A DNA stretch of 38,643 nt from Prochlorococcus sp. AG-363-K07 (GCA_003280225.1 QCFO01000017.1:1-38643); one strand, 5' to 3'; shown: positions 1-8,361, counted from the stretch's first letter. Numbers and translations are program-made. Notes: generated from the letters alone by a model not told the origin.

Positions 1-12
1 ATAGGTTCATTA

Positions 13-906
13 TTGGGATTCCTACTGCGTCTTTTAAACGAAATCCGTTATACCCTTCAATATTTCCTACCTTATTGGCTCGTAGGTCCTTTCCTCTTTA
101 TATTTTGTGTTGTTGGCTTAATTGTACTCATACAGTATGGATGGCCCTGGTGGAATAAAAACATCAAGCAAGATTGGAAAAAGCGTAAGCCAAAGGCCAA
201 TAATCTAGTAGTTCCACAAAATATCCAACAAGCAGTCCAACAAAGCCTTGAAAGTGTTGACAAACTAATTGAGCGGATTCAAGACAATGTTGCGAAAGAA
301 GGGCTCAAGCAACAAAAAGAAAGGGTCGCCAATGAACTTGCAAGGGGTGATTTAGTTGTTGTTGTTTTTGGCACAGGCTCTAGTGGCAAAACATCCCTTA
401 TCAGAGCAATGCTCAATGAAATCGTTGGAGAAGTTGCCGCCTCCATGGGATCTACCCAAACAAGTCAGCGGTACAGATTAAGGCTTAAGAGACTTAAGAG
501 GGGATTGCAACTAATAGACACACCAGGCATTTTTGAAGGAGGGGAAGATGGTCTTAGTCGTGAGAAAGAAGCAAGGCAACAAGCAAGTAGTGCTGATCTA
601 ATATTAGTAGTCGTAGACGGAGATCTTCGGGCAGGAGAATTAGAAGTAATCAAAAGCATTGCGGATGTAGGGAAGCGACTGTTGCTTGTCCTAAACAAAT
701 GTGATTTGCGTAGCGAAGAAGAAGAACGCAAACTCATATTTTTATTAAAGAGTCATTGTGTTGGGTTTATAGATCCTGATGACATAATTCCAACCTGTGC
801 ATCCCCGCAATCACTTCCTGCTCCTGGAACTAGACCTTGGCAACCACCAACAGAAGTCGACAAACGAGGAGACTTAATAAAGTTAGAAATTCTGTGGATT
901 GAGTAA
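13..906 (+). pseudogene. Membrane-anchored GTPase, C-terminally truncated
   Basis: Translated GTPase with an N-terminal membrane segment (about residues 17-41) and a complete-looking G domain: G1 GTGSSGKT at 120-127, G3 DTPG at 169-172, G4 NKCD at 228-231. It resembles cyanobacterial Era/YcjF-like membrane GTPases, which normally have a further C-terminal domain. Here recognisable family sequence runs to PPTEVD (residue 283, base 861); the last 14 residues are read from the antisense of lspA and then stop. The TTG at 13 is only the first start seen in the window; the frame is open back to base 2, so the true start may lie upstream. Function is unknown in detail; family members act at membranes. 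The truncation is strongly suggested by the mirror-image truncation of lspA at the same point. Confidence 0.7.
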
Positions 907-1087
907 ATAAGCTAAATGCAGCACCGGTATTCCTAATAAGACGAAATCCTATTAGATTTGGAATAATTATTCGTGTAGTATTATGGCTTAAAAAAGCTGT
1001 TGCGATAGCTTTACTTGCTTGATCTGTAATGATCACAAGAAAACTAATCAGAAAAAGCCATTTCTTTTTGAGTAATAGTTTTCTCAT
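830..1087 (-). pseudogene. lspA: Signal peptidase II, N-terminal fragment
   Basis: LspA cleaves the signal peptide of diacylglyceryl-modified prolipoproteins in the inner membrane. Residues 1-75 match the family well: a first membrane helix, then DQASK near residue 22 and the conserved NTGAAFSLF stretch near residue 54. The protein then leaves the family pattern at base 863-865 and ends after 10 more residues read from the antisense strand of the GTPase. Normal LspA is about 150-165 residues; the missing half carries both catalytic aspartates (NxxDR and FNxAD motifs in the known family), so this product cannot be active as drawn. Its ATG overlaps the bioY stop by 4 bases, which indicates an intact bioY-lspA operon at the 5' side. 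Either a real deletion or an assembly junction. Confidence 0.85.
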
Positions 1088-1680
1088 TCAATAAAGAGAG
1101 CACGTTTTAACCCTAGGGAAATAATGCCGACGCCTGGACACAGAAGCAATTGTGCTGGAAATGGACCGATAGAATATTTGTAGAGAAGTTCTGGAAGTGT
1201 TTCTGACCAGTCACTTCCAATTGAGCCAATTATTAGATATGCACCTCCCCAGAGGTGTATAACAATTAACCCCGCTAATGCGCATAGTGTCAGGTATATA
1301 AGATCGTTGGAATCGGCATTCCTTGATAAGCGTCCACTTACCCAAGCAGCTGGCAGAAAAGCCGTTAAATATCCGAAGCCTGGTGATCCTATATATTCTA
1401 GATTTCCTCCCCCATGGAACGCAGGAAAATAAAACAGGCCAATAGTCAAATAGGCAATTGATGCCATTACCCCAGACCTTGGGCCACATACCAAGGAGCA
1501 GAGCAAAAGTGCTGGCACTTGTAAAGTACTAGGTAGATCAAGAACTTTGGGAGGAATTGTCAGTCCAGGGATAATGATGGCTGAAGGAAATAAACCTCCT
1601 ACAAGCATCATCATGAGACCTGCGAAAGTTCCAGCCCAAATTGCTAATACCCTCATATGGGGAATCGCAACTTCATCCAT
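1084..1680 (-). CDS. bioY: BioY biotin transporter substrate-binding subunit
   Basis: Integral membrane protein of 198 residues, the usual size for BioY, the S component that binds biotin in energy-coupling-factor transporters. Seen: about six hydrophobic segments, the motif around FHGGGNLEYIGSPGFGYL (residues 89-106) typical of the family, and a final helix rich in Leu and Gly. It is the first gene of a two-gene unit with lspA (ATGA overlap, 4 bases) and is divergent from sipA, 32 bases away. No biotin-synthesis or EcfA/EcfT gene is in the window, so its energising partner, if any, is elsewhere. An internal ATG at residue 9 is an alternative start. Confidence 0.9.
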   Translation of the reverse strand: MDEVAIPHMRVLAIWAGTFAGLMMMLVGGLFPSAIIIPGLTIPPKVLDLPSTLQVPALLLCSLVCGPRSGVMASIAYLTIGLFYFPAFHGGGNLEYIGSPGFGYLTAFLPAAWVSGRLSRNADSNDLIYLTLCALAGLIVIHLWGGAYLIIGSIGSDWSETLPELLYKYSIGPFPAQLLLCPGVGIISLGLKRALFIE

Positions 1681-1712
1681 CCTGCATTAGGAACGAATTA
1701 ATTACTAGCCCT

Positions 1713-1925
1713 ATGGATTATTCTATTGGTGATAATGTTTCATTGGCTGTACCTCTGCCTTATTTGAAGACAGCGGAATCAATGCCAATGCTACGTCCAC
1801 CTGATCTAGTCTCTACAGAAGAGGTTGGTAAGATTGTCGCGTTAAATCCTAAGGATGTAGTTAGTGTTAAATTTCGTCGAGGTACATTTCTGATACCGCG
1901 CCAACATCTAAGAAAATGTCTATAA
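1713..1925 (+). CDS. sipA: SipA, NblS-interacting regulatory protein (DUF3148)
   Basis: A 70-residue protein starting at the ATG at 1713; the open frame extends upstream to 1641, but that part overlaps bioY and lacks family similarity. The sequence SIGDNVSL, then KTAESMPMLRPPDLV and the C-terminal FRRGTFLIP are hallmarks of the small SH3-like DUF3148/SipA family. In Synechococcus elongatus SipA binds the histidine kinase NblS (Hik33), which controls light-stress and photosynthesis genes; the same role here is inferred. It is transcribed divergently from bioY with only 32 bases between the start codons, so the two promoters must overlap or reach into the genes. Confidence 0.85.
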   Translation: MDYSIGDNVSLAVPLPYLKTAESMPMLRPPDLVSTEEVGKIVALNPKDVVSVKFRRGTFLIPRQHLRKCL

Positions 1926-1966
1926 GTTAATAAAAACCCTTGATTCTTTAACTGCTTTCAAAAATT

Positions 1967-3220
1967 TTAATTCCATTTATAGCCGATTTTATTAATTGTA
2001 GCTTTTGGCCCGCATAGACTTAAAAAGGGCTTATTGAGATATTCACCTGCAATTTTCTGTAAATGATTTGGCGATAAAGAGTCTATTCTTATAAGACTCT
2101 TTGTGTCATAGTCATCATCAAGACCGAATGCTCTCAGTTGAGCTCTTCTCTCCGCACGCTGACTAATAGTTTGAGAATTATGAGCCAATTGTCCCTTGAA
2201 CTTTGCTTTAGCGAGAGACATCTCCTTTAGTGAGATTTTATTTTCTTGTAGATTCTCCCAGAGTTCTTTCAATAGTTGAATTGTAATGGATGCTTTTTCT
2301 TCGCTTGTGGACACATGAATAAGGAATGGAGCTGCTCCTTCTCGAATAGGGTGGTGGATACCCACATCGTAAGCAACACCATTCTCTTCTCTTAGCTTTC
2401 TAAATAAAAGACTTGACATACCTGAGCCAAGATAGCTGGCCATTAGTCGTAGTGCTAAGTCGTCATGGTGTCTATGAGAAATGGTTGGCAAGCCGAGCAT
2501 TATGACAACTTGACCAGTTTCTTCTGCTTGCAAAGTTATTCTAGTCCCATTTCTCTTAGGTAAACTCATCATTTTGTTGTCATCCGAAGAGATTATTTCA
2601 GTTCGACTATTAGTCAGAAGTCCATGAAAAGCTTTCATTCCTCGAATCTTATTTTCTAGGTCTGTTGGCAACGTTCCTGCAAGAGCAATGAATTTTTCTT
2701 TCCCTTTGATGTTTTTAGCCAAGTGAAGAAGACAACTATTGTCGATCTCTTTTATGTCTTTGGATATGCCAAGTGGGTCATGACCATAGGGACCGTTTCC
2801 ATAGGCAAGTGTTCTCCACCCATCAAATGCTAATTGAAATGGATTTTCCTTTTGTCTTTCTAATGCCTGAAGGCTTAATTTCTTTTCCAGTTTTATTTGA
2901 TCTTCATCTAAGTGAGGATCGCTAATCATCCACCCAATTAGAGATAATAAATGTTCTGAGTCGCAGGAAGCACATTTGAGACTTATTAATAATCCGTCTT
3001 CGTATGCTTCACACCTAAGGCCTGCACCAAGACCTTCAACAAGATTAGCTATCTCAATGTTGTCATAGGGCCCACAACCTCTAGTCATTAGAGATCCAAG
3101 AAGTTGATGCGCACCTTTTTGACCTGAAGGATCATTGCTACTTCCACCTCTGATCCATGCTTTTGCAGCTAGTATTCCTGGAACCTTAATAGGATCTAGT
3201 GAAAAATTAATAGGTGCCAT
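1967..3220 (-). CDS. M16-family peptidase-like protein lacking the zinc motif
   Basis: About 417 residues from the ATG at 3220. It has the two-lobed M16 fold pattern (insulinase/processing-peptidase family), including the FRKLREENGVAYDVG stretch in the second half that forms the conserved Arg/Tyr substrate-binding region. The HxxEH zinc motif is missing: the equivalent position reads H-Q-L-L-G, so it is probably non-catalytic. It follows the active M16 gene; the ATG at 3220 lies one base after that gene's TGA (3222-3224), which suggests translational coupling. A TTG at 3244 would add 8 residues and overlap. By analogy with alpha/beta processing peptidases, it likely forms a heterodimer with its neighbour (inference). 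Confidence 0.88.
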   Translation of the reverse strand: MAPINFSLDPIKVPGILAAKAWIRGGSSNDPSGQKGAHQLLGSLMTRGCGPYDNIEIANLVEGLGAGLRCEAYEDGLLISLKCASCDSEHLLSLIGWMISDPHLDEDQIKLEKKLSLQALERQKENPFQLAFDGWRTLAYGNGPYGHDPLGISKDIKEIDNSCLLHLAKNIKGKEKFIALAGTLPTDLENKIRGMKAFHGLLTNSRTEIISSDDNKMMSLPKRNGTRITLQAEETGQVVIMLGLPTISHRHHDDLALRLMASYLGSGMSSLLFRKLREENGVAYDVGIHHPIREGAAPFLIHVSTSEEKASITIQLLKELWENLQENKISLKEMSLAKAKFKGQLAHNSQTISQRAERRAQLRAFGLDDDYDTKSLIRIDSLSPNHLQKIAGEYLNKPFLSLCGPKATINKIGYKWN

Positions 3221-3221
3221 T

Positions 3222-4508
3222 TCACACTGATAAGGGTGTTGCAATTAAGGTGTAACTCTTTTGAGGCTGTAACTCACAGAGAATTTCTTTCTTTAGTCTT
3301 TCTGCCGACCAATACTGGATGTGTTGGAGAGGAGCAAGTAGAGACTGTTGCCTGCCCCATAGCATATGCGTACCTGCCATCCCTGCAATCTGGCTAGGTA
3401 GTTCTAGACTAAAGCAGAGGCTATTCCTTACTAGATGACATGCTCTGTCTAATTCCTTTTTGTCTACAGCAGTTATTAGTGATTCTATAAGTAGATTATT
3501 TATTTCATCCTCTACTTGTTCAACATCTTCTACTTTGCAGCATGCCTCTAGAAGAACAAGACCACCTTGTTCAAGCACAGTTATATCCATATCTACGGAT
3601 TCTACGATTTGCAGCTCTTCTCTGAGCCGTCTTATGAGTCGACTGCTGCGCCCTTCGCAGAAAATTGTGGTTGCTATGTCTGCTCCCATGATTAACTGTT
3701 GGTCATGGGCAGCAGCTATTGGCCAGGCTTTGAGTATTCGAGCTGATTCAAGTCTTGCTATTTGGATTGTTTCTCGTCCAGTTTTGAAGTTGATTCGAGA
3801 AACTCCAGCATTTCCTTTGATTGAAGCATTCTTTGGACTGAGGGTTGAGAGATGACTTCTATTTATGAAATGAATCATTTCATCTTGTATTCCACCGGCA
3901 ATTGAAAGGCAGCAGTTTTCACTTGTGTATAAACGATTATGAAAATCTTTCATTCTCTTTGGAGTTAGATTCTCAAGGCTTTCTTTAAGACCAAGGATTG
4001 GTCTTCCATAAGGGTGGTCTTTCCAGCAACTACTTAATAGTTGTTGGAATACTTGTTCTTCTGGCTGGTCATTATGCTGGGCTATCTCTTCCAGTACAAC
4101 TTCCCTCTCCATTGCGAAGGGATCTGGTAAAAGGGCAGGATTAATTACAAGATCAATTAAAAGTTCGAGAGCTGGTTCTACTACCTTTTGGGGCACTTGT
4201 ACGTAAAAATGAACATCATCAAAACCCGTAGCAGCATTGCTGCTGCCTCCAAGAGCCTCGATTTTTCTATCAAACTCCCCTGCTTTATGAGTATTACTAC
4301 CTTTGAAAACCATGTGTTCCAGGAAGTGGGCGAGTCCTTCTTCACCTGCTTTCTCCAACGAGCTTCCTGCTCTAAACCACAGATCAAGACAAGTAAGTGT
4401 TGCGTCAGGCATAGATGCAATAACACATTTAGTTCCATTACCCAAGCTCCAATGCTGGAGCTTGGGTCCTTGAAGTGAGTTTCTCAGAGTTGTTTTACAA
4501 AGCTCCAT
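3222..4508 (-). CDS. M16-family zinc metallopeptidase, catalytic subunit
   Basis: 428 residues, M16B-type size. The inverted zinc motif HFLEH is at residues 61-65, and the third ligand Glu lies about 75 residues later in the segment EREVVLEEI (Glu140/141). These are the residues expected of an active pitrilysin/processing-peptidase family enzyme. Substrates are unknown; bacterial M16B enzymes degrade peptides, and in cyanobacteria some degrade transit-peptide-like sequences. The N-terminus has no clear signal peptide. It is the first of a two-gene unit with the inactive homologue downstream, and its ATG lies only 18 bases from the pcyA GTG on the other strand. Confidence 0.92.
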   Translation of the reverse strand: MELCKTTLRNSLQGPKLQHWSLGNGTKCVIASMPDATLTCLDLWFRAGSSLEKAGEEGLAHFLEHMVFKGSNTHKAGEFDRKIEALGGSSNAATGFDDVHFYVQVPQKVVEPALELLIDLVINPALLPDPFAMEREVVLEEIAQHNDQPEEQVFQQLLSSCWKDHPYGRPILGLKESLENLTPKRMKDFHNRLYTSENCCLSIAGGIQDEMIHFINRSHLSTLSPKNASIKGNAGVSRINFKTGRETIQIARLESARILKAWPIAAAHDQQLIMGADIATTIFCEGRSSRLIRRLREELQIVESVDMDITVLEQGGLVLLEACCKVEDVEQVEDEINNLLIESLITAVDKKELDRACHLVRNSLCFSLELPSQIAGMAGTHMLWGRQQSLLAPLQHIQYWSAERLKKEILCELQPQKSYTLIATPLSV

Positions 4509-4526
4509 TCTGAACCTTGATGCGTC

Positions 4527-5258
4527 GTGTTTTTTTCTTCATCAGATAGCAATCAAAGACTCCATCCTTTTTTAGAGTCTTTGGCATCTAAAATTAGACT
4601 AAGAAGGTCTAGTCTGCCAGACCTTTTATTAATGGAAATGCGGTCGGATTTGCTAAATATTAAGGGTCAACTTGATGGAGATCAGTTTTTTATAACTAAT
4701 GAGCTGCATTATGCCCGAGGTTTTAGAAAACTTCATTTGGAATGTGCAAGGATCGGTCAAGGATTGCAAATTCTACATTGTGTAATGTTCCCTGATCCTG
4801 TTTATGATATCCCGATATTTGGAGTTGATGTTGTATTGACTTCCTCAGGTATTTCAGCTGCAATAGTAGATCTCTCTCCTGTCTCTACCAGTTTGCCCTC
4901 ATCGATTTGCACACAGTTAACTAATGTATCTAATTTACCTTTTAGATCTGTTAGGGACTTGCCAGAATGGGGCAACATATTTTCAGACTATGTAATTTTT
5001 ATTCGGCCTGAAGATGAATTTGAGGAACGACATTTCTTGGATTTAGTAGATAAATATTTAAATATTCTTATCCAATATTCTCTGTCTATTAAGCCGAAAC
5101 GGTCTGATGAAATATCCACAATTAAAAGAACTCAGTATCAACGTTTTTATTGTTTACAACAAAGGAGAAATGATAAGACTAGAAATGTTTTAACAAAGGC
5201 ATTTGGGCAGGAATGGGCGGACAGATACATTAACACTCTTCTTTTTGACAGTCCATGA
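4527..5258 (+). CDS. pcyA: Phycocyanobilin:ferredoxin oxidoreductase
   Basis: PcyA reduces biliverdin IXa to phycocyanobilin with four electrons from ferredoxin, the last step in making the bilin chromophore of phycobiliproteins and phytochromes. The 243-residue length is normal. Conserved blocks include HPFLESLA (13-20), LHCVMFPDP (83-91), FGVDVV (99-104) and the end FYCLQQRRNDKTRNVL. Residues aligning with the Synechocystis catalytic set are all present: Glu72, His84 and Asp101 (Glu76, His88, Asp105 there). Start is GTG; no better in-frame ATG is near. Its TGA overlaps the ATG of the devB-like gene, so it is coupled to the exporter operon. Confidence 0.95.
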   Translation: MFFSSSDSNQRLHPFLESLASKIRLRRSSLPDLLLMEMRSDLLNIKGQLDGDQFFITNELHYARGFRKLHLECARIGQGLQILHCVMFPDPVYDIPIFGVDVVLTSSGISAAIVDLSPVSTSLPSSICTQLTNVSNLPFRSVRDLPEWGNIFSDYVIFIRPEDEFEERHFLDLVDKYLNILIQYSLSIKPKRSDEISTIKRTQYQRFYCLQQRRNDKTRNVLTKAFGQEWADRYINTLLFDSP

Positions 5259-6172
5259 AAATATATAAGGGTAAAATACTACGGAACTTCTTGATTTCTG
5301 GAATTGGCATTTCACTTGTCTTTGGAATCTCCTCTTGTCAGGAAAGTTCTATTCCCAAAGATTTGTCATTTGAAGCTGAGCAATCTATTAGGCCCCTAGA
5401 AGGAGTTGCCGCTTTAGGTCAACTTTCTCCTCTGGGAGATATAAGGAAACTTGCAGCTCCACTAAGTGGTTTTGGAGGTACACCAAGAGTTGCAAATCTT
5501 CTTGTGAATGAGGGTGATTCTGTTAAGAAAGGACAAGTTCTTGCAGTATTTGATAACCGTCCTCAAATTATTGCCGACATTAGAAGATTGACAGCTAGAA
5601 AAAATACACTTGAAATTGAAATAAGGATGCAGGAGCGTACTATCAATCGCTATAAGCAAGCCGCTATTGAAGGAGCTACTTCTCTTGTCAGTTTAGAAGT
5701 TAAGGAAGATCAATTGATTAAACTTGATGGGCAAAGGGAAGAGACCATTGCAGAATTAATTCGCCTAGAGGCAGATCTTGAAAATAGTGAATTAAAAACC
5801 CCTATTGATGGTGTTGTATTGAAAATCAGTGCTCGTGAGGGAGAGCGACCAGATATTGATGGGGTTTTAGAAGTTGGGGCAAGCCAATCAATGGAAGCAG
5901 TTATTGAGGTTTACGAGTCTGATATTAAAAGAGTAAGGATTGGTCAGTCTGTTTCTCTTATAAGTGAGAATGGAGGATTTAAAGGGACTCTTTACGGATT
6001 AGTAAAAAGGATCAGTCCGCAAGTCAGACAACGTAAAACATTATCTACAGATCCAACTGGAGACGCAGATGCTCGGGTCGTACAAGTAAGAGTTTCACTT
6101 GACTCACAGTCAGCTGAGCTTGTCAGAGAGCTGACAGGCATGAAAGTAATAGCACGTTTTGCGACACTGTGA
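5255..6172 (+). CDS. devB: HlyD/DevB-type membrane fusion protein of ABC exporter
   Basis: 305 residues. An N-terminal hydrophobic segment ends in ISSC (Cys28), which resembles a lipobox, so it may be a lipoprotein. Then come a biotinyl-lipoyl-like half (LVNEGDSVKKGQVLAVFDN, about 84-102), a helical hairpin rich in Glu, Arg and Leu (about 108-170), the second lipoyl half (ELKTPIDGVVLKISAREGE) and a beta-barrel region. This is the periplasmic adaptor layout. It links the permease and ATPase encoded next to an outer-membrane channel. In Anabaena DevBCA exports heterocyst glycolipids; the substrate in a unicellular cyanobacterium is unknown. ATGA overlaps bind it to pcyA and devC. Symbol by family resemblance. 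Confidence 0.82.
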   Translation: MKIYKGKILRNFLISGIGISLVFGISSCQESSIPKDLSFEAEQSIRPLEGVAALGQLSPLGDIRKLAAPLSGFGGTPRVANLLVNEGDSVKKGQVLAVFDNRPQIIADIRRLTARKNTLEIEIRMQERTINRYKQAAIEGATSLVSLEVKEDQLIKLDGQREETIAELIRLEADLENSELKTPIDGVVLKISAREGERPDIDGVLEVGASQSMEAVIEVYESDIKRVRIGQSVSLISENGGFKGTLYGLVKRISPQVRQRKTLSTDPTGDADARVVQVRVSLDSQSAELVRELTGMKVIARFATL

Positions 6173-7341
6173 AGATTGATTTTTTTCGCTTCAGAAGAAT
6201 TCCTCTTGCCTGGCTGTTATTAACTAGGCAACCATTTCGACTTCTGGTTGCGCTTGCTGGTATTTGCTTTGCGGGAATATTGATGTTTATGCAGCTTGGT
6301 TTTCGTGATGGATTGTTCGAAGCAAGCGTAACTGTCCACAAATTGTTTGATGCAGATGTTGTTCTGATCAGCCCTCGTTCGATGAGTTCTATCAGCATGA
6401 GCGGCTTCCCTCGAAGGAGGCTAATTCAAGCTATGGCTCATCCAGATGTCATTGGTATTTCTCCTGTTAATTGGAATTTTCTCCTTTGGCGCAATCCTGA
6501 GAAACTTACCACTAGGTCTATTCTTGCTTTAGGTTTTGAACCTGGTGATCCCTTGTTGAAGGATGAAGGATTTGAATCTAGCTCAGATGCTCTTAAAAAT
6601 AGAGGAAGAGTCCTCTTTGATGAGCTTTCCAGACCTGAATTCGGCCCTATAGCCGAAAGATTTCGAGAAGGATTAGTAGTTGAAACTGAGGTTGCGGGAA
6701 AGAGGGTAAGAGTAGCTGGATTAGTCGCTTTAGGGCCTTCATTTGGTGCAGACGGAAATCTGATCACTAGTAGAGAAACCTATCTTCAACTCATGCCAAG
6801 TCTTCCTCCTGGAAGTATTGAAATAGGTCTTATTAGATTGTCATCTGAATCAAATCCTTACGAGGTTGTTAAGTCCCTTAGGAATTCACTTCCTAATGAT
6901 GTAAGGGTTTTAACTCTTCAGGAATTTATTGACTTTGAAAAGAATTATTGGCGTTCAAGTACTTCTATCGGTTTTATCTTCACTCTTGGTGCCGCAATGG
7001 GTTTTATTGTTGGTTCGGTAATTGTTTATCAGATTTTATATAGTGATGTAAGTGATCACTTGCCAGAGTACGCAACCCTGATAGCAATGGGGTACCAAAT
7101 CAAAACATTATTGGGAGTAGTTGCTCGTGAAGGTATGCTCTTATCTGTAATGGGATATATTCCGGCATACGTAGCTGGTGAGGCTCTTTATGCACTTGTG
7201 AGAAACTCTACAAAGCTACCAGTAGCAATGGATCCAAGTCGAGCTTTATTGGTCTTCTTTCTTATACTGTTTATGTGTATGGGTTCAGCATTGGTCGCAA
7301 TGAGGAGATTAATCGATGCAGACCCCGCTGAGATATTTTAA
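6169..7341 (+). CDS. devC: DevC-type ABC exporter permease
   Basis: 390 residues with a membrane helix near 25-45, a long extracytoplasmic domain (about 50-265) and three helices at the C-terminal end (about 270-295, 325-345, 352-375). This is the FtsX/MacB-like permease plan. The N-terminus PLAWLLLTRQPFRLLVALAGICFAGILMF has the family look of DevC, and the last helix is followed by a short tail ending DPAEIF. The GTG start overlaps the devB stop by 4 bases. Together with the flanking devB and devA it forms a complete inner-membrane exporter. The substrate is not known. Confidence 0.88.
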   Translation: MKIDFFRFRRIPLAWLLLTRQPFRLLVALAGICFAGILMFMQLGFRDGLFEASVTVHKLFDADVVLISPRSMSSISMSGFPRRRLIQAMAHPDVIGISPVNWNFLLWRNPEKLTTRSILALGFEPGDPLLKDEGFESSSDALKNRGRVLFDELSRPEFGPIAERFREGLVVETEVAGKRVRVAGLVALGPSFGADGNLITSRETYLQLMPSLPPGSIEIGLIRLSSESNPYEVVKSLRNSLPNDVRVLTLQEFIDFEKNYWRSSTSIGFIFTLGAAMGFIVGSVIVYQILYSDVSDHLPEYATLIAMGYQIKTLLGVVAREGMLLSVMGYIPAYVAGEALYALVRNSTKLPVAMDPSRALLVFFLILFMCMGSALVAMRRLIDADPAEIF

Positions 7342-7351
7342 ATGTAACCTC

Positions 7352-8071
7352 ATGATTTCTGACTCACTTTATATTCAAAATTCTGGTACTAATGGTTGTC
7401 CTTCGATAGAAATTAATGACTTATGTCATTGGTTTGGTAAAGGGTCTATGAGACGTAAGGTATTAAATTCTGTTTCGATGAAAATAGATCCAGGTGAAGT
7501 TGTTTTACTTACAGGTCCATCAGGTTGTGGTAAGACAACTTTGCTTACTTTGATTGGTGCTTTGAGAAGAATAGATCATGGGAACCTCTCAGTTTTTGGT
7601 TGTGATCTCAGAAAGGCAAACCGTCAAGTACGACAACAATTAAGAAGACAGATAGGAATGATTTTTCAAGGCCATAATCTATTGCAGTGCTTGACTTCTG
7701 AACAGAATGTTCAAATGGGTTCTGATCTTTTGAAAGGTCTTTCCTATCGAGCTAGGCGAGATCAGGCCCGTGAATGGTTAAGGGCTGTTGGACTGCAAGA
7801 TCACATAAATAAGCTCCCTCACGATCTTTCCGGAGGACAGAAACAACGAGTGGCAATAGCTAGGGCTTTGGCAGCTAGGCCAAAGTTGCTCCTAGCAGAT
7901 GAGCCAACTGCTGCTCTGGACAGTGTTACTGGCAGAGAGGTTGTTGATTTGCTTAAAAAATTGGCACTTGAACAATCCTGCTCGGTTTTGATGGTTACTC
8001 ATGATCCAAGAATTCTCGATGTGGCAGACAGGGTGCTGAAGATGGAGGATGGGAAATTGATCTCAGCTTAG
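7352..8071 (+). CDS. devA: DevA-type ABC exporter ATP-binding protein
   Basis: 239 residues from the ATG at 7352, 10 bases after the devC stop. A start at 7316 would add 12 residues and overlap devC. Walker A GPSGCGKT is at 55-62, the Q-loop in MIFQGHNLL, the ABC signature LSGGQKQR at 159-166, Walker B LLLADEP at 179-185 and the H-loop in MVTHDPR. It is in the MacB/LolD-like class of ATPases that pair with FtsX-type permeases, in keeping with the devC gene before it. Probably the last gene of pcyA-devB-devC-devA. Confidence 0.93.
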   Translation: MISDSLYIQNSGTNGCPSIEINDLCHWFGKGSMRRKVLNSVSMKIDPGEVVLLTGPSGCGKTTLLTLIGALRRIDHGNLSVFGCDLRKANRQVRQQLRRQIGMIFQGHNLLQCLTSEQNVQMGSDLLKGLSYRARRDQAREWLRAVGLQDHINKLPHDLSGGQKQRVAIARALAARPKLLLADEPTAALDSVTGREVVDLLKKLALEQSCSVLMVTHDPRILDVADRVLKMEDGKLISA

Positions 8072-8114
8072 TAATAGGTCTGATTGATATTATTAGTGTG
8101 GTAAAAAAAAAGAC

Positions 8115-8270
8115 ATGGCTAAAAGAAGGAACCTCAAGAAGGAAAAGCAAGAAAGGAACCGGGCGTATGCTCGGAAATTCAAGAAAAGGAAGCTTCGAAA
8201 TGATGGGAGGGGAGAAGGTGCTGGTAATGGAGTTACTGGTACTGCAAATAATGGTGGAGCTGCGGACTAG
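8115..8270 (+). CDS. Small basic protein, 51 residues, hypothetical
   Basis: ATG at 8115, TAG at 8268-8270. The product begins MAKRRNLKKEKQERNRAYAR and continues to about residue 29 with a strongly basic, helix-favouring sequence (many Lys and Arg, several Glu); the last 20 residues are Gly, Asn, Ala and Thr rich and end in Asp. It is too short for the usual length cut-off and is hidden beneath longer frames on both strands that have no protein-like composition. The N-terminal pattern looks like an RNA- or ribosome-binding tail, and I believe similar small proteins occur in other marine picocyanobacteria (recollection, not a search). No function can be given. Confidence 0.65.
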   Translation: MAKRRNLKKEKQERNRAYARKFKKRKLRNDGRGEGAGNGVTGTANNGGAAD

Positions 8271-8361
8271 GTTCCTAAAGAAGCTCTTCAAAACTTTTTG
8301 ATTGCTGTCGTATCTCTATCTTTGTAGATATGGTGGCTAAGTAAGAGAACTTAAATTATTA

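Noticed and set aside
3460-3855. 131-residue + frame inside the M16 gene
   Set aside because: Ser-rich antisense shadow of a gene with an intact zinc motif.
7995-8291. 98-residue minus-strand frame
   Set aside because: Antisense of devA end and the small gene; Ser/Phe/Pro-rich shadow without motif.
8098-8301. 67-residue + frame over the small basic gene
   Set aside because: Composition is a shifted reading of the 51-residue frame; the 8115 frame has the cleaner ATG and more protein-like order.
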